A stretch of DNA of 64,000 nt from Leeuwenhoekiella polynyae (GCF_042683665.1 NZ_JBHUOO010000018.1), one strand, 5' to 3'; counted from the stretch's first letter, positions 34,882 to 44,827 are shown. Numbers and translations are program-made. Notes: generated by a model from the sequence alone, not told the origin.

Positions 34882-35974
34882 GATACTGGTTTAAAACTGT
34901 GATAATGCGATCTATTTCTGATTCAGAGAGCGCAGGATTAAGCGGAATACTCACACAGGTATTGGCTACCTGCTCGGTAACCGGGAAGCTCAAATGTGCA
35001 TAGGAATTTAAAGCTTGTTGTTGATACGACGGAACAGGATAGTGTAATGAATACCCAATTTCATTTGAATTCAAATACGTTAAAAAAGAACCACGATCTT
35101 CGACAAGAATAACAAAAAGATAAAATACGTGATTGTCAGTATCATCCCAATAAGGAAGCTTGACCAAGGGATTTTTGATTTGACCTAAATAGCGTTTTGC
35201 AATATTTTGTCGTATTTGATTTTCGGTAGTGAGATGCTTCAGCTTTTCGCTTAAAAACAGAGCCTGCAAAGCATCTAATCGTGAATTAAATCCTGCATAT
35301 TCATTAGTATGAGCGGTTCTTCTTCCGTAGTTTCGCAGGCTCTTTATTATTGTCGCCAAGTTAGAATCTGACGTTGTAACCGCTCCCCCATCACCTAATG
35401 CCCCAAGATTTTTAGTGGGATAAAAACTGAATGCTGCTGCATCACCAAAACTCCCGGATTTTTTGCCTTTTAATGCTGCTCCATGTGCCTGACTCGCATC
35501 TTCTATGAATAATAAATTATGGTCTTTAGCATAAGCTGAAACTTCATCTACCGGTCCCAGCAGCCCATATAAATGGGTAATAACAATAGCTTTTACAGAA
35601 GTTTCTGGCTTTGGCAACTGGTATAAATCTATATTAAAAGTAGCGTCTTCAATATCTACAAAAACAGGTTTTAATCCGGCGTTTATAACAGCCAATACCG
35701 TTGCGATATAAGAATTTGCCGCCATTAAAACAGAATCTCCCGTTTTAAGTTTTCCCTGTGTTTTACAGGCTTCAAAGATAAGTCTCAAAGCATCAAGTCC
35801 GTTACCTGTGCCGATGCAGTGAGCTGTACCGCAAAAGCTGGCAAATTCGTTTTCAAAGGATTCTACGGCATCTCCAAGAATATAATTCCCATTACTCAAG
35901 AACTCTGAAAACTTCGACTTTAAAGTTTCCTCATAAGGGGCGTTGAGCTTTTTGATATCTAAAAACGGAATCAT
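34874..35974 (-). CDS. DegT/DnrJ/EryC1/StrS sugar aminotransferase (FdtB/QdtB-like)
   Basis: The 366-residue PLP enzyme has GTGNGLDALRLIFEA, FIEDASQAHGA, SFYPTKNLGALGDGGAV with the PLP-binding Lys, RNYGRRTAHTNEYAGFNSRLDALQA and a C-terminal SIPLNPALSESEI. It matches the branch that aminates 3-keto-6-deoxyhexoses, and the FdtA-like cupin nearby supplies that substrate type. It overlaps the flippase gene by 8 bases and the upstream GNAT/FemAB-like gene by 4 bases (ATGA), showing a tight operon. Confidence 0.87.
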   Translation of the reverse strand: MIPFLDIKKLNAPYEETLKSKFSEFLSNGNYILGDAVESFENEFASFCGTAHCIGTGNGLDALRLIFEACKTQGKLKTGDSVLMAANSYIATVLAVINAGLKPVFVDIEDATFNIDLYQLPKPETSVKAIVITHLYGLLGPVDEVSAYAKDHNLLFIEDASQAHGAALKGKKSGSFGDAAAFSFYPTKNLGALGDGGAVTTSDSNLATIIKSLRNYGRRTAHTNEYAGFNSRLDALQALFLSEKLKHLTTENQIRQNIAKRYLGQIKNPLVKLPYWDDTDNHVFYLFVILVEDRGSFLTYLNSNEIGYSLHYPVPSYQQQALNSYAHLSFPVTEQVANTCVSIPLNPALSESEIDRIITVLNQYHA

Positions 35975-36972
35975 AAAACAATATCTTTTAGATAATGTGC
36001 ATTGCCCGTTTTTACACTAAAAGTTCGCTGAACCCGTGTACGTGCTCCAAAGGTCTCTTTCCAGAATTGGAGTCCGTTATTGAGTTTTAAGCCGGCTTGC
36101 TCATTAGAAGTTCCGAAATCAAAATACCACTTGTCTGTATATTTTTTTTCAATCAAATATTGAAATAGTAGATCTAAAGCACCTTGTTTGCGTCCTTGGG
36201 GGTTGGCAGAAATATACTGTACATGTGCAACTGTTTGGGTTTCAAAAATAGTCGCTCCCGCTAATAAACTCCCTAAATCGTCAACCACATTAAACTGTTT
36301 AATGTTATATTTAAACCGCTTTGCTAAAAGTGTAATCTCTTCTAAAGAATGGGTAGGTTTTGCACTATGTCTTGCGTGCAGATTTGGTTCTAAAACCTGT
36401 TTCCAGAATGGTTCAAAATCTATCGTCTGTACTATTTGCAACCCTGCTTTTTGAGCTTGATTGGCTGCGCTTTTTCTGGATGAATTCAATGGAATTCTAT
36501 TGCGATACTCAATTACCGCAGCGGTTTCCACTTTAACAAGTTTAGCTTTAATTAAAAACAAGAGATAATCGAGTTCGTCTCCAGGTAACTCCTGATAAAA
36601 TTGAGGTAAGACTTTAATTTCCAGGTTTTTTATTTCGCTTTGCGAAAGAAAACTCAAAACGGCTTCAAAAATTTCCAGAGCTTCTTTTAACCGTATTTCA
36701 GCTTCTAAAATCAAGCCTCCATAGGTTAATCCCTGATGTGAATATATCGTGTCTTCTACTTTATTTGCAGGTAAAACAGCAACTACTCTTTCACCTTTAA
36801 AAACAAGTAGGCTGTAATCTTTAAAACGGTCTTTATGGTACTCCATAAAATCCCTTTGAAAGAGAAAAGATGTATTCTTAGAACCTTTATAGGTTCCATT
36901 AAGTGAAGCTACAAAACGATCCCATCTGGATTTATAGTTAGGTGTGTAGGTTTTTACTGTTAATTTAGGCAA
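35971..36972 (-). CDS. FemAB/GNAT-like N-acyltransferase
   Basis: The 333-residue protein has a TTG start and two GNAT-like halves. RDFMEYHKDRFKDYSLLVF and VVAVLPANKVEDTIYSHQGLTYGG are in the first; LLAGATIFETQTVAHVQYISANPQGRKQGALDLLFQYLI and YFDFGTSNEQAGLKLNNGLQFWKETFGAR are in the second. The latter is typical of FemAB-like/BioF2 acyltransferases. Given the 4-base overlap with the aminotransferase gene, it may N-acylate the amino sugar made by that enzyme. This role is inferred. Confidence 0.7.
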   Translation of the reverse strand: MPKLTVKTYTPNYKSRWDRFVASLNGTYKGSKNTSFLFQRDFMEYHKDRFKDYSLLVFKGERVVAVLPANKVEDTIYSHQGLTYGGLILEAEIRLKEALEIFEAVLSFLSQSEIKNLEIKVLPQFYQELPGDELDYLLFLIKAKLVKVETAAVIEYRNRIPLNSSRKSAANQAQKAGLQIVQTIDFEPFWKQVLEPNLHARHSAKPTHSLEEITLLAKRFKYNIKQFNVVDDLGSLLAGATIFETQTVAHVQYISANPQGRKQGALDLLFQYLIEKKYTDKWYFDFGTSNEQAGLKLNNGLQFWKETFGARTRVQRTFSVKTGNAHYLKDIVL

Positions 36973-37031
36973 AGAATATATTTTAATGTGAAAGTAATAA
37001 AATAAGCATTTAAAAAATGCCTATTGTGAAA

Positions 37032-37610
37032 TCACATTTTGCAATCCCTTAAAAGGAAAAGCATCATATAAAGTTTAACCTCTAATTTTTTACGTAAAGT
37101 CTTAAATGCTTTACTTATTTGAGCTTCTACTGTTTTTACAGATATATTAAGATATTGCGCTATTTCTTTATTGGTAAGACCGTCTTTTCTGCTCAATAAA
37201 AATACCTCCTTGCATTTGGGTGAAAGCCTTTCTATCTCATTAAATATTTCTGACATGATTTTTTCTAAACTTTCATCATCGCTTTCTTTTGCAACTCTCT
37301 CTAAGCTTTCGTGATACTTTTTTTCAAGCTTTATAATAGCACTCTCTTTCTTATAGTGGTTTATAAATTCGTTATAAGCACTTTTAAATAAATAACTCTT
37401 TAATGAGGTGTTTATAGCTAAACGCTCTCGTTTTTCCCAGATTTTCATAAATACATTTTGCAAAATGTCTTTTGCTGAAGCTTTGTCATTGGTCAAGGAA
37501 AAAACATAGCCCATAAGTGAAGGACTGTATTTTTCAATTAAAAATGCGTGTGCATTTTTATCACCTTTTTTTAAGGCAATCACCCAAGTATTGTTTATTT
37601 GTTCAGACAT
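37032..37610 (-). CDS. ECF-type RNA polymerase sigma factor
   Basis: The 192-residue protein has region 2 (YSPSLMGYVFSLTNDKASAKDILQNVFMKIWEKR) and region 4 with a helix-turn-helix (LSPKCKEVFLLSRKDGLTNKEIAQYLNISVKTVEAQISKAFKTLRKK). It is of the Bacteroidota FecI-like type found with FecR and SusC proteins. It is divergent from the fecR gene, with 134 bases between. It is predicted to drive the susC/susD operon when the FecR-like anti-sigma releases it. Confidence 0.92.
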   Translation of the reverse strand: MSEQINNTWVIALKKGDKNAHAFLIEKYSPSLMGYVFSLTNDKASAKDILQNVFMKIWEKRERLAINTSLKSYLFKSAYNEFINHYKKESAIIKLEKKYHESLERVAKESDDESLEKIMSEIFNEIERLSPKCKEVFLLSRKDGLTNKEIAQYLNISVKTVEAQISKAFKTLRKKLEVKLYMMLFLLRDCKM

Positions 37611-37744
37611 TATTAATAAAACGTTTTATCAAGTTGGAATTAATCTTATCTATTTTGATAAAAAATAAATATATGAAAAAAATATTATGAAAATATTAGG
37701 GTTTTCTAAATGAGGATTGTCTTAGCTATATAACTCAATAAGAA

Positions 37745-38896
37745 ATGAACAGAAATAGCATTGAAAATTCATTAATCAGATACTTAACTGGGCACGCTTC
37801 CGAAAACGATGTAGAATTATTATCTGAATGGATAAAAGATGATGAAAACCAAAAGACATTTGATGAGTATGTAAAGCTTCATTTTGAAATTTCAACAGTA
37901 CTTCAAAATGAAGAAGTTGCTCCTTTAAAAGACAAATTGCTTTCTAAGATTTCTGAAAACAAGAAAAAGAATTCAAAAAAAATCACTACGAAACGTATTC
38001 TAAGCTATGCTGCCTTAGTCGTTGTTCTGATAACAGGAGGATATTTTTCTGCTACACAATTTTTACTCCCCTTAATAAATAATACAGGGCAAACTATTCA
38101 AGAAAAATTTGTCATTCTTGAAACAGAAGAGGGTGATATGATAAAACTACTACCCACAAATCAAAAAGTAATTACTAATGCTCAAGGCAATTCTATAGGT
38201 AATCAAAAAGGAGAAAAACTGATTTATCTCAACGACGCTCATGTTGAAGAGCCCTCATATGTTACCATACGTATTCCTAATGGTAAAAAATTTAATATCG
38301 TTCTGGCAGATGGCACAAGTATTTATCTCAATTCAGGAAGTACATTAAGATACCCTACATTTTTTAAAAAGGATATTCCCAGATCTGTAACGCTAACAGG
38401 TGAAGCCTTTTTTGAAGTTGCTGAAGACAAGACTCACCCTTTTATAGTTGAGTCTGATGCTATTAAAATTAAAGTTTTAGGGACCAAATTTAATGTCAAT
38501 AACTATGCTGAAAACCAAAATATACATACCGTTCTGGTGGAAGGTTCGGTTAGTCTTCTCAATCCTAAAAATTCTGATGAAATATTATTAAAACCCAATC
38601 AAAAAGCTGATTGGAATAGAAAAGATAATACAATCCATGTTGAAGACGTAGATTCTTACAGATACACCGCCTGGATGGACGGGAAATTAATCTTTAGAAA
38701 TGCAAAATTTCATAAAATAAGCCGTGCGCTTGAAAGAAAATATAATGTCAAAATAGAAATAGAAAACAAAGAACTTGAAAAAGAAATCTTTGATGCCTCC
38801 TTTGATATTGAAAGCATTAGAGAGGTTTTAGAATCTTTTAAAAGAAGTTATTCGTTTGAATATAAAATCGATAAAAATCACATTACCATCTATTAA
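37745..38896 (+). CDS. FecR-family anti-sigma factor
   Basis: The 383-residue protein has an N-terminal cytosolic part (IENSLIRYLTGHASENDVELLSEWI), one transmembrane helix near residues 85-110, a FecR domain (VRIPNGKKFNIVLADGTSIYLNSGSTLRYP, GEAFFEVAEDKTHPFIVES) and a C-terminal DUF4974-like domain (FRNAKFHKISRALERKYNVKIEI) facing the periplasm. It contacts the N-terminal domain of the SusC receptor and controls the sigma factor encoded divergently. The ATG at 37745 fits the domain start. Confidence 0.9.
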   Translation: MNRNSIENSLIRYLTGHASENDVELLSEWIKDDENQKTFDEYVKLHFEISTVLQNEEVAPLKDKLLSKISENKKKNSKKITTKRILSYAALVVVLITGGYFSATQFLLPLINNTGQTIQEKFVILETEEGDMIKLLPTNQKVITNAQGNSIGNQKGEKLIYLNDAHVEEPSYVTIRIPNGKKFNIVLADGTSIYLNSGSTLRYPTFFKKDIPRSVTLTGEAFFEVAEDKTHPFIVESDAIKIKVLGTKFNVNNYAENQNIHTVLVEGSVSLLNPKNSDEILLKPNQKADWNRKDNTIHVEDVDSYRYTAWMDGKLIFRNAKFHKISRALERKYNVKIEIENKELEKEIFDASFDIESIREVLESFKRSYSFEYKIDKNHITIY

Positions 38897-38918
38897 ATCA
38901 ACTTTAAACTAATTAAAA

Positions 38919-38978
38919 ATGAAACAACAACTACGAGGTCCAACTTACCTGAATCAAAAAAACCAGAAAATGCTCTAA
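38919..38978 (+). CDS. Possible 19-residue leader peptide before susC
   Basis: An ATG after an A-rich stretch opens 19 codons (MKQQLRGPTYLNQKNQKML) ending in TAA at 38976-38978. The stop falls in the loop of the hairpin 38960-38991. It begins 22 bases after the fecR stop and ends 64 bases before susC. Whether it is translated is unknown. Confidence 0.35.
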   Translation: MKQQLRGPTYLNQKNQKML

Positions 38979-38991
38979 CATTTCCCGGTTT
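38960..38991 (+). promoter_or_regulatory. Hairpin between fecR and susC
   Basis: AAACCAGAAAATG pairs with CATTTCCCGGTTT (11 of 13 positions) around the six-base loop CTCTAA. No T run follows, so it is not a standard terminator. It could be an mRNA stability or attenuation element separating fecR from susC expression. Confidence 0.5.
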
Positions 38992-39042
38992 TAAACTCTG
39001 ATTTAAAACAAAATTTAAACCATTATTAACTACTCGCAAATT

Positions 39043-42000
39043 ATGAAAAAACACTCACAAAGATGGAGTGCGAATCATTCTATTTATCTATTAAACTTAA
39101 AAATGAGCATTACTGCTGTACTTATAACCTTAATTTCAATTTTTCAGGTTCAGGCTAATTCTTATTCTCAAGATAAAATATCATTAGATCTGGAGCAGGT
39201 CTCTGTGATTGATATTATTCATGCTATAGAAGCAAAATCTAATTATAAATTTCTCTTCAATAGAAAAGATGTAAACCTTGAGCAAAAAGTCACTGTTCTT
39301 GTAAATGACCAATCTATTGATCAGGTTCTTAAAAAAGTATTTAAGAATTCTGATATTGATTACGAAGTTTTAAATAATCAAATTATACTTAAAAAAGCTG
39401 TATCTAACAATTCGCTATCAGACAAACAAAATCAGTATAAAATATCAGGAAAAATACTTGATCCTACCGGCCAGCCACTTCCAGGAGCAAACATAGTAGA
39501 AAAAGGCACCAAAAACGGTGCTACTTCTGAATTTGACGGGAGTTTTACACTTAATGTTAGTGATCCGAATGCAATTCTGATCGTATCTTATATTGGATTT
39601 ACAACTCAAGAAATTCCACTTGAAGGCCAAACAAGTATTTCTGTAAAATTGGAAGAAAATGCTGCCAGTCTTGATGAATTGGTTGTTGTTGGCTACGGAA
39701 AGCAAAAGAAATATTCAGTGATCAGCTCGGTTGCAACTATTGAGCCCGAAGAATTGCAAACCAGTTCTTCACGTTCTCTTAGTAATAATCTTGCAGGAAG
39801 ATTGGCTGGTGTGATCGCAGTACAGCGTTCTGGAGAAACAGGATACGATAACTCTCAATTCTGGATTCGTGGAATTTCATCTTTTGCAGGAAATTCTCAA
39901 CCCCTAGTATTAGTAGATGGTATAGAACGATCGCTCAATAACATAGACCCTGCAGAAATAGCAACATTTTCTATCCTTAAAGATGCAGCAGCTAGCGCAG
40001 TTTATGGAGTACGTGGTGCAAATGGTGTGATATTGATAACCACAAAACGAGGAAAGATTGCTAAACCAAGTTTTAATGCGCGTTACGAGCATAGTCTTAC
40101 ACAGCCTACACAATTACCAGAGTTTATAGGTGCTGCAGAGTATCTTGAAGTGTTTAATGCTATCGCAAGAGAAGAAGGCAACACAGAGCCCTTTTCACAA
40201 GAACGAATTGATAATATACGCTCTGGAGTAGATCCTGATTTATACCCGGATGTTAACTGGCTTGATGAAATAACCAAAGATCATGCGTTAAGCGACAGAC
40301 TTAACCTTACTGTCACTGGAGGTACAGATCTCTTAAGATATGCTTTTGTGGCTTCTTATTATGGTGAAAATGGGATTATTGAAAATGATCCAAGACAAGA
40401 ATGGGATTCTTCTCCACATTTAGATCGGTATAACATGCGATCTAATCTTGATTTGAATATGACCCCAACTACCTTGTTTCGAGTGAGTATAGGAGGTTTT
40501 CTTCAGGATTTGAGAAGAGCTCCTCAAAACGTAAATGAGTTATTAAATCTTGCATTTGAAACTCCGCCTTATCAACATCCAACACAATATTCTTCTGGAG
40601 AAATACCTGTTCAGCCAGAGAGAGCAAATCCTTGGGCTCTTGCTACTCAAACGGGGTATGAACGTCAAAGTGCCAGTAAATTAGAATCGTTATTTTCTGT
40701 AGAGCAAGATCTAGACTTTATAGTTCAGGGATTATCTACAACATTTAAATTTTCTTTTGACCGGTATAATGCAAATAGTGTTAGACGCGCAAAATCCCTT
40801 GAATATTATAACCCGGCAACCGGGAGAAACGAAGATGGCTCTTTAGATTTGACTGTTTACAGGTTTGGCCAAGATTTCTTAGGCTATGAAACCGGTTCAG
40901 AATGGGGTAACAAAGCGGTTTATTTAGAAGGAAGAGTTGAGTACTCTAACAATTTTAAAGGAGATCATCAGGTAGATGGTTTGTTTTTGTATAATCAGCG
41001 TAATTATGATGATGGATCCAGACTCCCTTACCGAAATCAAGGGTTTGCAGGACGTGCTTCCTATTCCTACAAACGTAAGTATATAGCCGAATTTAATTTT
41101 GGTTATAACGGTTCAGAAAATTTCGCAAAAGGTAAACGTTATGGATTCTTTCCTTCTGCAGCAGTGGGTTGGATTGTTTCTGAAGAAGATTTCTTAAAAG
41201 ATATAAAAACGATATCAAACCTAAAGCTAAGAGCATCTTATGGTCTTGCAGGTAATGATCAAATAGATGGCCGTAGGTTTGCTTATATAACAACTATAGG
41301 CGATACAAATGGCTATAGATGGGGGGTTAATAATGATTACGAAAGAGCAGGTCGTTGGGAAGGAGATTATGGGGTATCTAACTTAACCTGGGAAACCGTA
41401 GCCAAGGCAAACCTTGGTATTAATTTAGGTTTGTGGGAAAGCATTAATATCACGGCTGATGTGTTTAATGAAGTGCGCAGCGATATTTTTATGCAAAGGC
41501 GTACAGTACCAGGATCTGCAGGTTTTGTAAACAATCCGTGGTCAAACTATGGTAAAGTAAAAAATCAGGGATTTGAAGTCTCTTTAGATGTAAATAAGAG
41601 ATTTAACGATGATTTTTCGATAAGAGGTTGGGGTAATTTCAGTTATGCCCATAACGAAATACTGGAACAGGATGAACCAGTAGCTATAATCGGTACCAAC
41701 CGGTCCTCTACAGGTCAATCTGTTGGTCAGATATTTGGACTCCTAGATAATGGTTTATTTACTAATGAAGACTTTGCTGATATTGATAATGGGGTATTGA
41801 ATGATGATGTACCCGAACATACGTTTGGGAATGTAAGACCAGGTGATATTAAGTATAAGGATATTAATGGAGATGGAAGAATTACAGAATTAGATAGAAC
41901 CGCTATAGGAGGCACTTACAACCCAGAGATTGTTTACGGTTTTGGTTTTAATATGCAGTATAAAAATTTTGACTTTGGCATGTTTTTTCAAGGAAATGCG

Positions 42001-42408
42001 AAAACATATCGAATTATAGGAGGTTCGTATTTCAGCCCTGGCTCAGGTCAAGGAGGGCTAGGTAACATTTACACGAATTATACAGATCGTTGGACGGTAG
42101 AAAACCCCAGACAAGATGTTTTCTGGCCACGTTTATCCAATGCCCCAAATGCCAATAATGATAAGGCTTCAACTTGGTGGCTTAGAGATATGAGCATGCT
42201 GCGTATGAAAAATGTAGAATTTGGATATACATTTCCAAAAAGTCTAACAGAAAAAATAAGCAGTAACAATGCTCGCCTTTATGTAAGGGGCAATAATGTA
42301 CTCACATTGTCTTCTTTCAAACTTTGGGACCCTGAAATTGATACAGGTACAGGATTTACTTACCCTCCTATGCAGTCTATTGCCTTAGGCCTAGATATTA
42401 TCTTCTAA
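39043..42408 (+). CDS. SusC/RagA-family TonB-dependent outer-membrane transporter with STN domain
   Basis: The 1,121-residue protein has a signal region, then an STN signalling domain (residues about 45-120, ISLDLEQVSVIDIIHAIE). A carboxypeptidase-like domain follows (YKISGKILDPTGQPLPGANI), then the TonB box and linker LDELVVVGYGKQKK, a plug with LAGVIAVQRSGETG and DPAEIATFSILKDAAASAVYGVRGANGVILITTKRG, and a 22-strand barrel. The STN domain lets the receptor signal to FecR upon substrate binding. It forms a complex with the SusD protein encoded 17 bases downstream to import a glycan or peptide. Confidence 0.95.
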   Translation: MKKHSQRWSANHSIYLLNLKMSITAVLITLISIFQVQANSYSQDKISLDLEQVSVIDIIHAIEAKSNYKFLFNRKDVNLEQKVTVLVNDQSIDQVLKKVFKNSDIDYEVLNNQIILKKAVSNNSLSDKQNQYKISGKILDPTGQPLPGANIVEKGTKNGATSEFDGSFTLNVSDPNAILIVSYIGFTTQEIPLEGQTSISVKLEENAASLDELVVVGYGKQKKYSVISSVATIEPEELQTSSSRSLSNNLAGRLAGVIAVQRSGETGYDNSQFWIRGISSFAGNSQPLVLVDGIERSLNNIDPAEIATFSILKDAAASAVYGVRGANGVILITTKRGKIAKPSFNARYEHSLTQPTQLPEFIGAAEYLEVFNAIAREEGNTEPFSQERIDNIRSGVDPDLYPDVNWLDEITKDHALSDRLNLTVTGGTDLLRYAFVASYYGENGIIENDPRQEWDSSPHLDRYNMRSNLDLNMTPTTLFRVSIGGFLQDLRRAPQNVNELLNLAFETPPYQHPTQYSSGEIPVQPERANPWALATQTGYERQSASKLESLFSVEQDLDFIVQGLSTTFKFSFDRYNANSVRRAKSLEYYNPATGRNEDGSLDLTVYRFGQDFLGYETGSEWGNKAVYLEGRVEYSNNFKGDHQVDGLFLYNQRNYDDGSRLPYRNQGFAGRASYSYKRKYIAEFNFGYNGSENFAKGKRYGFFPSAAVGWIVSEEDFLKDIKTISNLKLRASYGLAGNDQIDGRRFAYITTIGDTNGYRWGVNNDYERAGRWEGDYGVSNLTWETVAKANLGINLGLWESINITADVFNEVRSDIFMQRRTVPGSAGFVNNPWSNYGKVKNQGFEVSLDVNKRFNDDFSIRGWGNFSYAHNEILEQDEPVAIIGTNRSSTGQSVGQIFGLLDNGLFTNEDFADIDNGVLNDDVPEHTFGNVRPGDIKYKDINGDGRITELDRTAIGGTYNPEIVYGFGFNMQYKNFDFGMFFQGNAKTYRIIGGSYFSPGSGQGGLGNIYTNYTDRWTVENPRQDVFWPRLSNAPNANNDKASTWWLRDMSMLRMKNVEFGYTFPKSLTEKISSNNARLYVRGNNVLTLSSFKLWDPEIDTGTGFTYPPMQSIALGLDIIF

Positions 42409-42425
42409 TAAAAAAAACATAGATT

Positions 42426-44273
42426 ATGAAAATATTAAAATACATAACTGTCATTTTGTTAACGATGACATTTACGTCGTGTTCTGATTATCTGGACCAA
42501 AAACCAGAAGATATACTTACGCTCGAGAAAGTTTTTAACGATAAAACCAGAACTGAAGATTGGTTGGCTGGTATTTATTCAAATATCCCAGACCCCTATT
42601 GGGGCATGATAAGAAATATTGGTTACGATGCGTTTGGAGACGATATGGCTCCTTCTACAGGGTGGGAGCAATTTGGATGGGATGTAATTGCTAAACAAAG
42701 AGGAGACTGGAACCCCACGTCAAACTGGAATAGTGATTATTGGGATGTCTTGCCCAAAAGAATCAGATCTGCTTATATATTTATAGAAAATATTAAGGCA
42801 TTACCAGCTCAGAAAGTTTCAGAAGAAGAAGTGCAGATTATGAAAAATGAAGCACGCTTTCTTATAGCCTATTATAATTTTCTACTCATTCAGGCTTATG
42901 GACCTGTTCCTTTTAATGAGGGTATACGTACAGCTGATGAAGACTTGCTAAATGAAAGAAGACCGTATGATGAATTGGTTTCCTGGATTGATAATGAGTT
43001 AAAAGAAGTATCTCAAGAACTGCCTGCAACATATAGTGATGCGTCAAAGTTTGGTCGTGCCACATCAATCATGGCTTTAGCAGTAAGAGCACGTATGCTC
43101 TTATTTGCCGCGAGCCCTCTTGTAAATGGCAACTCTGAATATTCTGGTTTTACAAACAGCCTGGGAGAACCGCTTTTTAATACTACTTATAGTCCAGAAA
43201 AATGGGTTAGAGCAAGTAATGCGTGTAAAGAACTAATTGATGCAGCACATCAGGCTGGTCACGATCTGTATTATGAATACAATGATGACGGCTCTATAGA
43301 TCCTTTTCTTTCCTATCAAAATATGATGTTTAGAAAAACTACAGATGGCAATACGGAAATACTTTTTGCACGTCCTGATGTAAATCACTGGGAGTATGAT
43401 AAACATGCACAGCCCAGAGGTACTGCTGGTAACGGTGGTCTAGGAGTAACACAATCTTTGGTAGATGCATTTTTTATGGAGAACGGATTACCTATTGACG
43501 ATCCTAATTCAGGCTATGTTGAAAAAGGGTTTTCTGAAGAAGCAGAATTTAGAAACACCAAATGGATTGAAGTTCAGGGAAATCAAGATGGAAAAGCGGG
43601 ACAGGTTACGCTGCCAGATACTTATAATATGTATACCCATCGTGAACCTCGCTTCTATATTTCTGTTTTATATAACAGAGCGTGGTACCGAAGAGAGAAT
43701 CGCACTACGCGTTTTATGAAAGATGAATGGGATGGAGGGCCAACCCACGATGCACCACAAAATGGATATCTTGTACGTAAGAAAGTACATCCAGATCACG
43801 ATCCAAGAAACGGAACAAATCCATACAGGCCAGGTATTCTTTACAGATTGGGGGAAGCCTATTTAAATTATGCCGAGGCCCTTAACGAAAGCGACCCAGG
43901 CAATCCTGATATTTTGAAATACGTTAACCTTATAAGAGAACGAGCTGGTATTCCTGATTTGCCAACTGGTATGAACCAAAGTGAAATGCGCGAAGCCATA
44001 CACAGAGAAAGACGTGTGGAGCTCAACTGTGAAATGGGATTAAGGTACCACGATATTAGACGTTGGAAAATAGGAGAAGAAACACTTGATAGAAAATTTT
44101 ATGGAATGAATTTCTTTGCTTCTCAATATTGTGATGATGAAAGCAATCCAGATTGCTTTTTTATAAGAAAATCCTATCAGGAACGTCAATTCTCTAAAAA
44201 GAATTATTGGATTCCTATTCATCAGACAGAAATAGATATCAATCCAGATTTGGTACAAAATCCGTTCTGGTAA
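42426..44273 (+). CDS. SusD/RagB-family nutrient-binding lipoprotein
   Basis: The 615-residue lipoprotein (lipobox FTSC) has the family start DYLDQKPEDILTLEKVFNDKTRTEDWLAGIYSNIPDPYWG. The TPR-like scaffold is in EARFLIAYYNFLLIQAYGPVPF and the C-terminal SusD strings are in RLGEAYLNYAEALNE, INLIRERAGIPD-type and HRERRVELNCEMGLRYHDIRRWK. It caps the SusC transporter on the cell surface and binds the substrate. Unlike most such loci, no glycosidase, sulfatase or peptidase gene follows. Confidence 0.95.
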   Translation: MKILKYITVILLTMTFTSCSDYLDQKPEDILTLEKVFNDKTRTEDWLAGIYSNIPDPYWGMIRNIGYDAFGDDMAPSTGWEQFGWDVIAKQRGDWNPTSNWNSDYWDVLPKRIRSAYIFIENIKALPAQKVSEEEVQIMKNEARFLIAYYNFLLIQAYGPVPFNEGIRTADEDLLNERRPYDELVSWIDNELKEVSQELPATYSDASKFGRATSIMALAVRARMLLFAASPLVNGNSEYSGFTNSLGEPLFNTTYSPEKWVRASNACKELIDAAHQAGHDLYYEYNDDGSIDPFLSYQNMMFRKTTDGNTEILFARPDVNHWEYDKHAQPRGTAGNGGLGVTQSLVDAFFMENGLPIDDPNSGYVEKGFSEEAEFRNTKWIEVQGNQDGKAGQVTLPDTYNMYTHREPRFYISVLYNRAWYRRENRTTRFMKDEWDGGPTHDAPQNGYLVRKKVHPDHDPRNGTNPYRPGILYRLGEAYLNYAEALNESDPGNPDILKYVNLIRERAGIPDLPTGMNQSEMREAIHRERRVELNCEMGLRYHDIRRWKIGEETLDRKFYGMNFFASQYCDDESNPDCFFIRKSYQERQFSKKNYWIPIHQTEIDINPDLVQNPFW

Positions 44274-44380
44274 GACTTTGTGAGGTTTTATGCCCCCTAA
44301 CTAATTGTAAGGTGTGGGGGGTATAATTCTCATAAGAGAAAATAATAATCACCAAAAAATTAAATCAAGAACGCTCAATT

Positions 44381-44827
44381 CTATTCAACTAAAATTTTAT
44401 AAACCCCGGTCTGACTATCTAATTCAAAATCAGTATTACGGATTTCTATCTCATTATATTTTGTAAATGAGCAGCAATCATCGGTTGTTCTTTCTGCATT
44501 TACATATAAATTGAATACTGTATCCTCACCTATTTTGATCTCAAGATTTACAATTTCGGTTTCCCAGCCTACTTCCTGAATTTGGATTACGTTTAATTGA
44601 TTTTCAGAAATAAATTGAAATGCTCTTTCTGTATCATCAACGGCATTTACAACCGAAATATCTTCGGGATTATATATACCACTTGTAAAAAGATTCCCTC
44701 CAGTTTCTGCATCAACGAGTTCAAATACAAAACCTTGAGGAGGTGTAAAACATGAACCACAATCATCGTTATCACAAGATTGAAGAAGTGAAGCAAATAA
44801 AATTAAGAATAGGTAGACTTTTTTCAT
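44381..44827 (-). CDS. Small lipoprotein of unknown function
   Basis: The 148-residue product has a lipoprotein signal (MKKVYLFLILFASLLQSC) followed by a Cys-rich start (DNDDCGSCF) and a beta-rich domain with a second Cys pair (DDCCSF). No family was recognised. It converges with susD, and a GC-rich inverted repeat lies between the two stops. It is transcribed towards susD on the strand of typA, but its own start is over 100 bases from typA's end. Confidence 0.55.
   Translation of the reverse strand: MKKVYLFLILFASLLQSCDNDDCGSCFTPPQGFVFELVDAETGGNLFTSGIYNPEDISVVNAVDDTERAFQFISENQLNVIQIQEVGWETEIVNLEIKIGEDTVFNLYVNAERTTDDCCSFTKYNEIEIRNTDFELDSQTGVYKILVE

Noticed and set aside
44290..44330. Terminator after susD
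   Set aside because: CCCCC and GGGGG can pair, but the loop is long and no T run follows, so termination is not supported.
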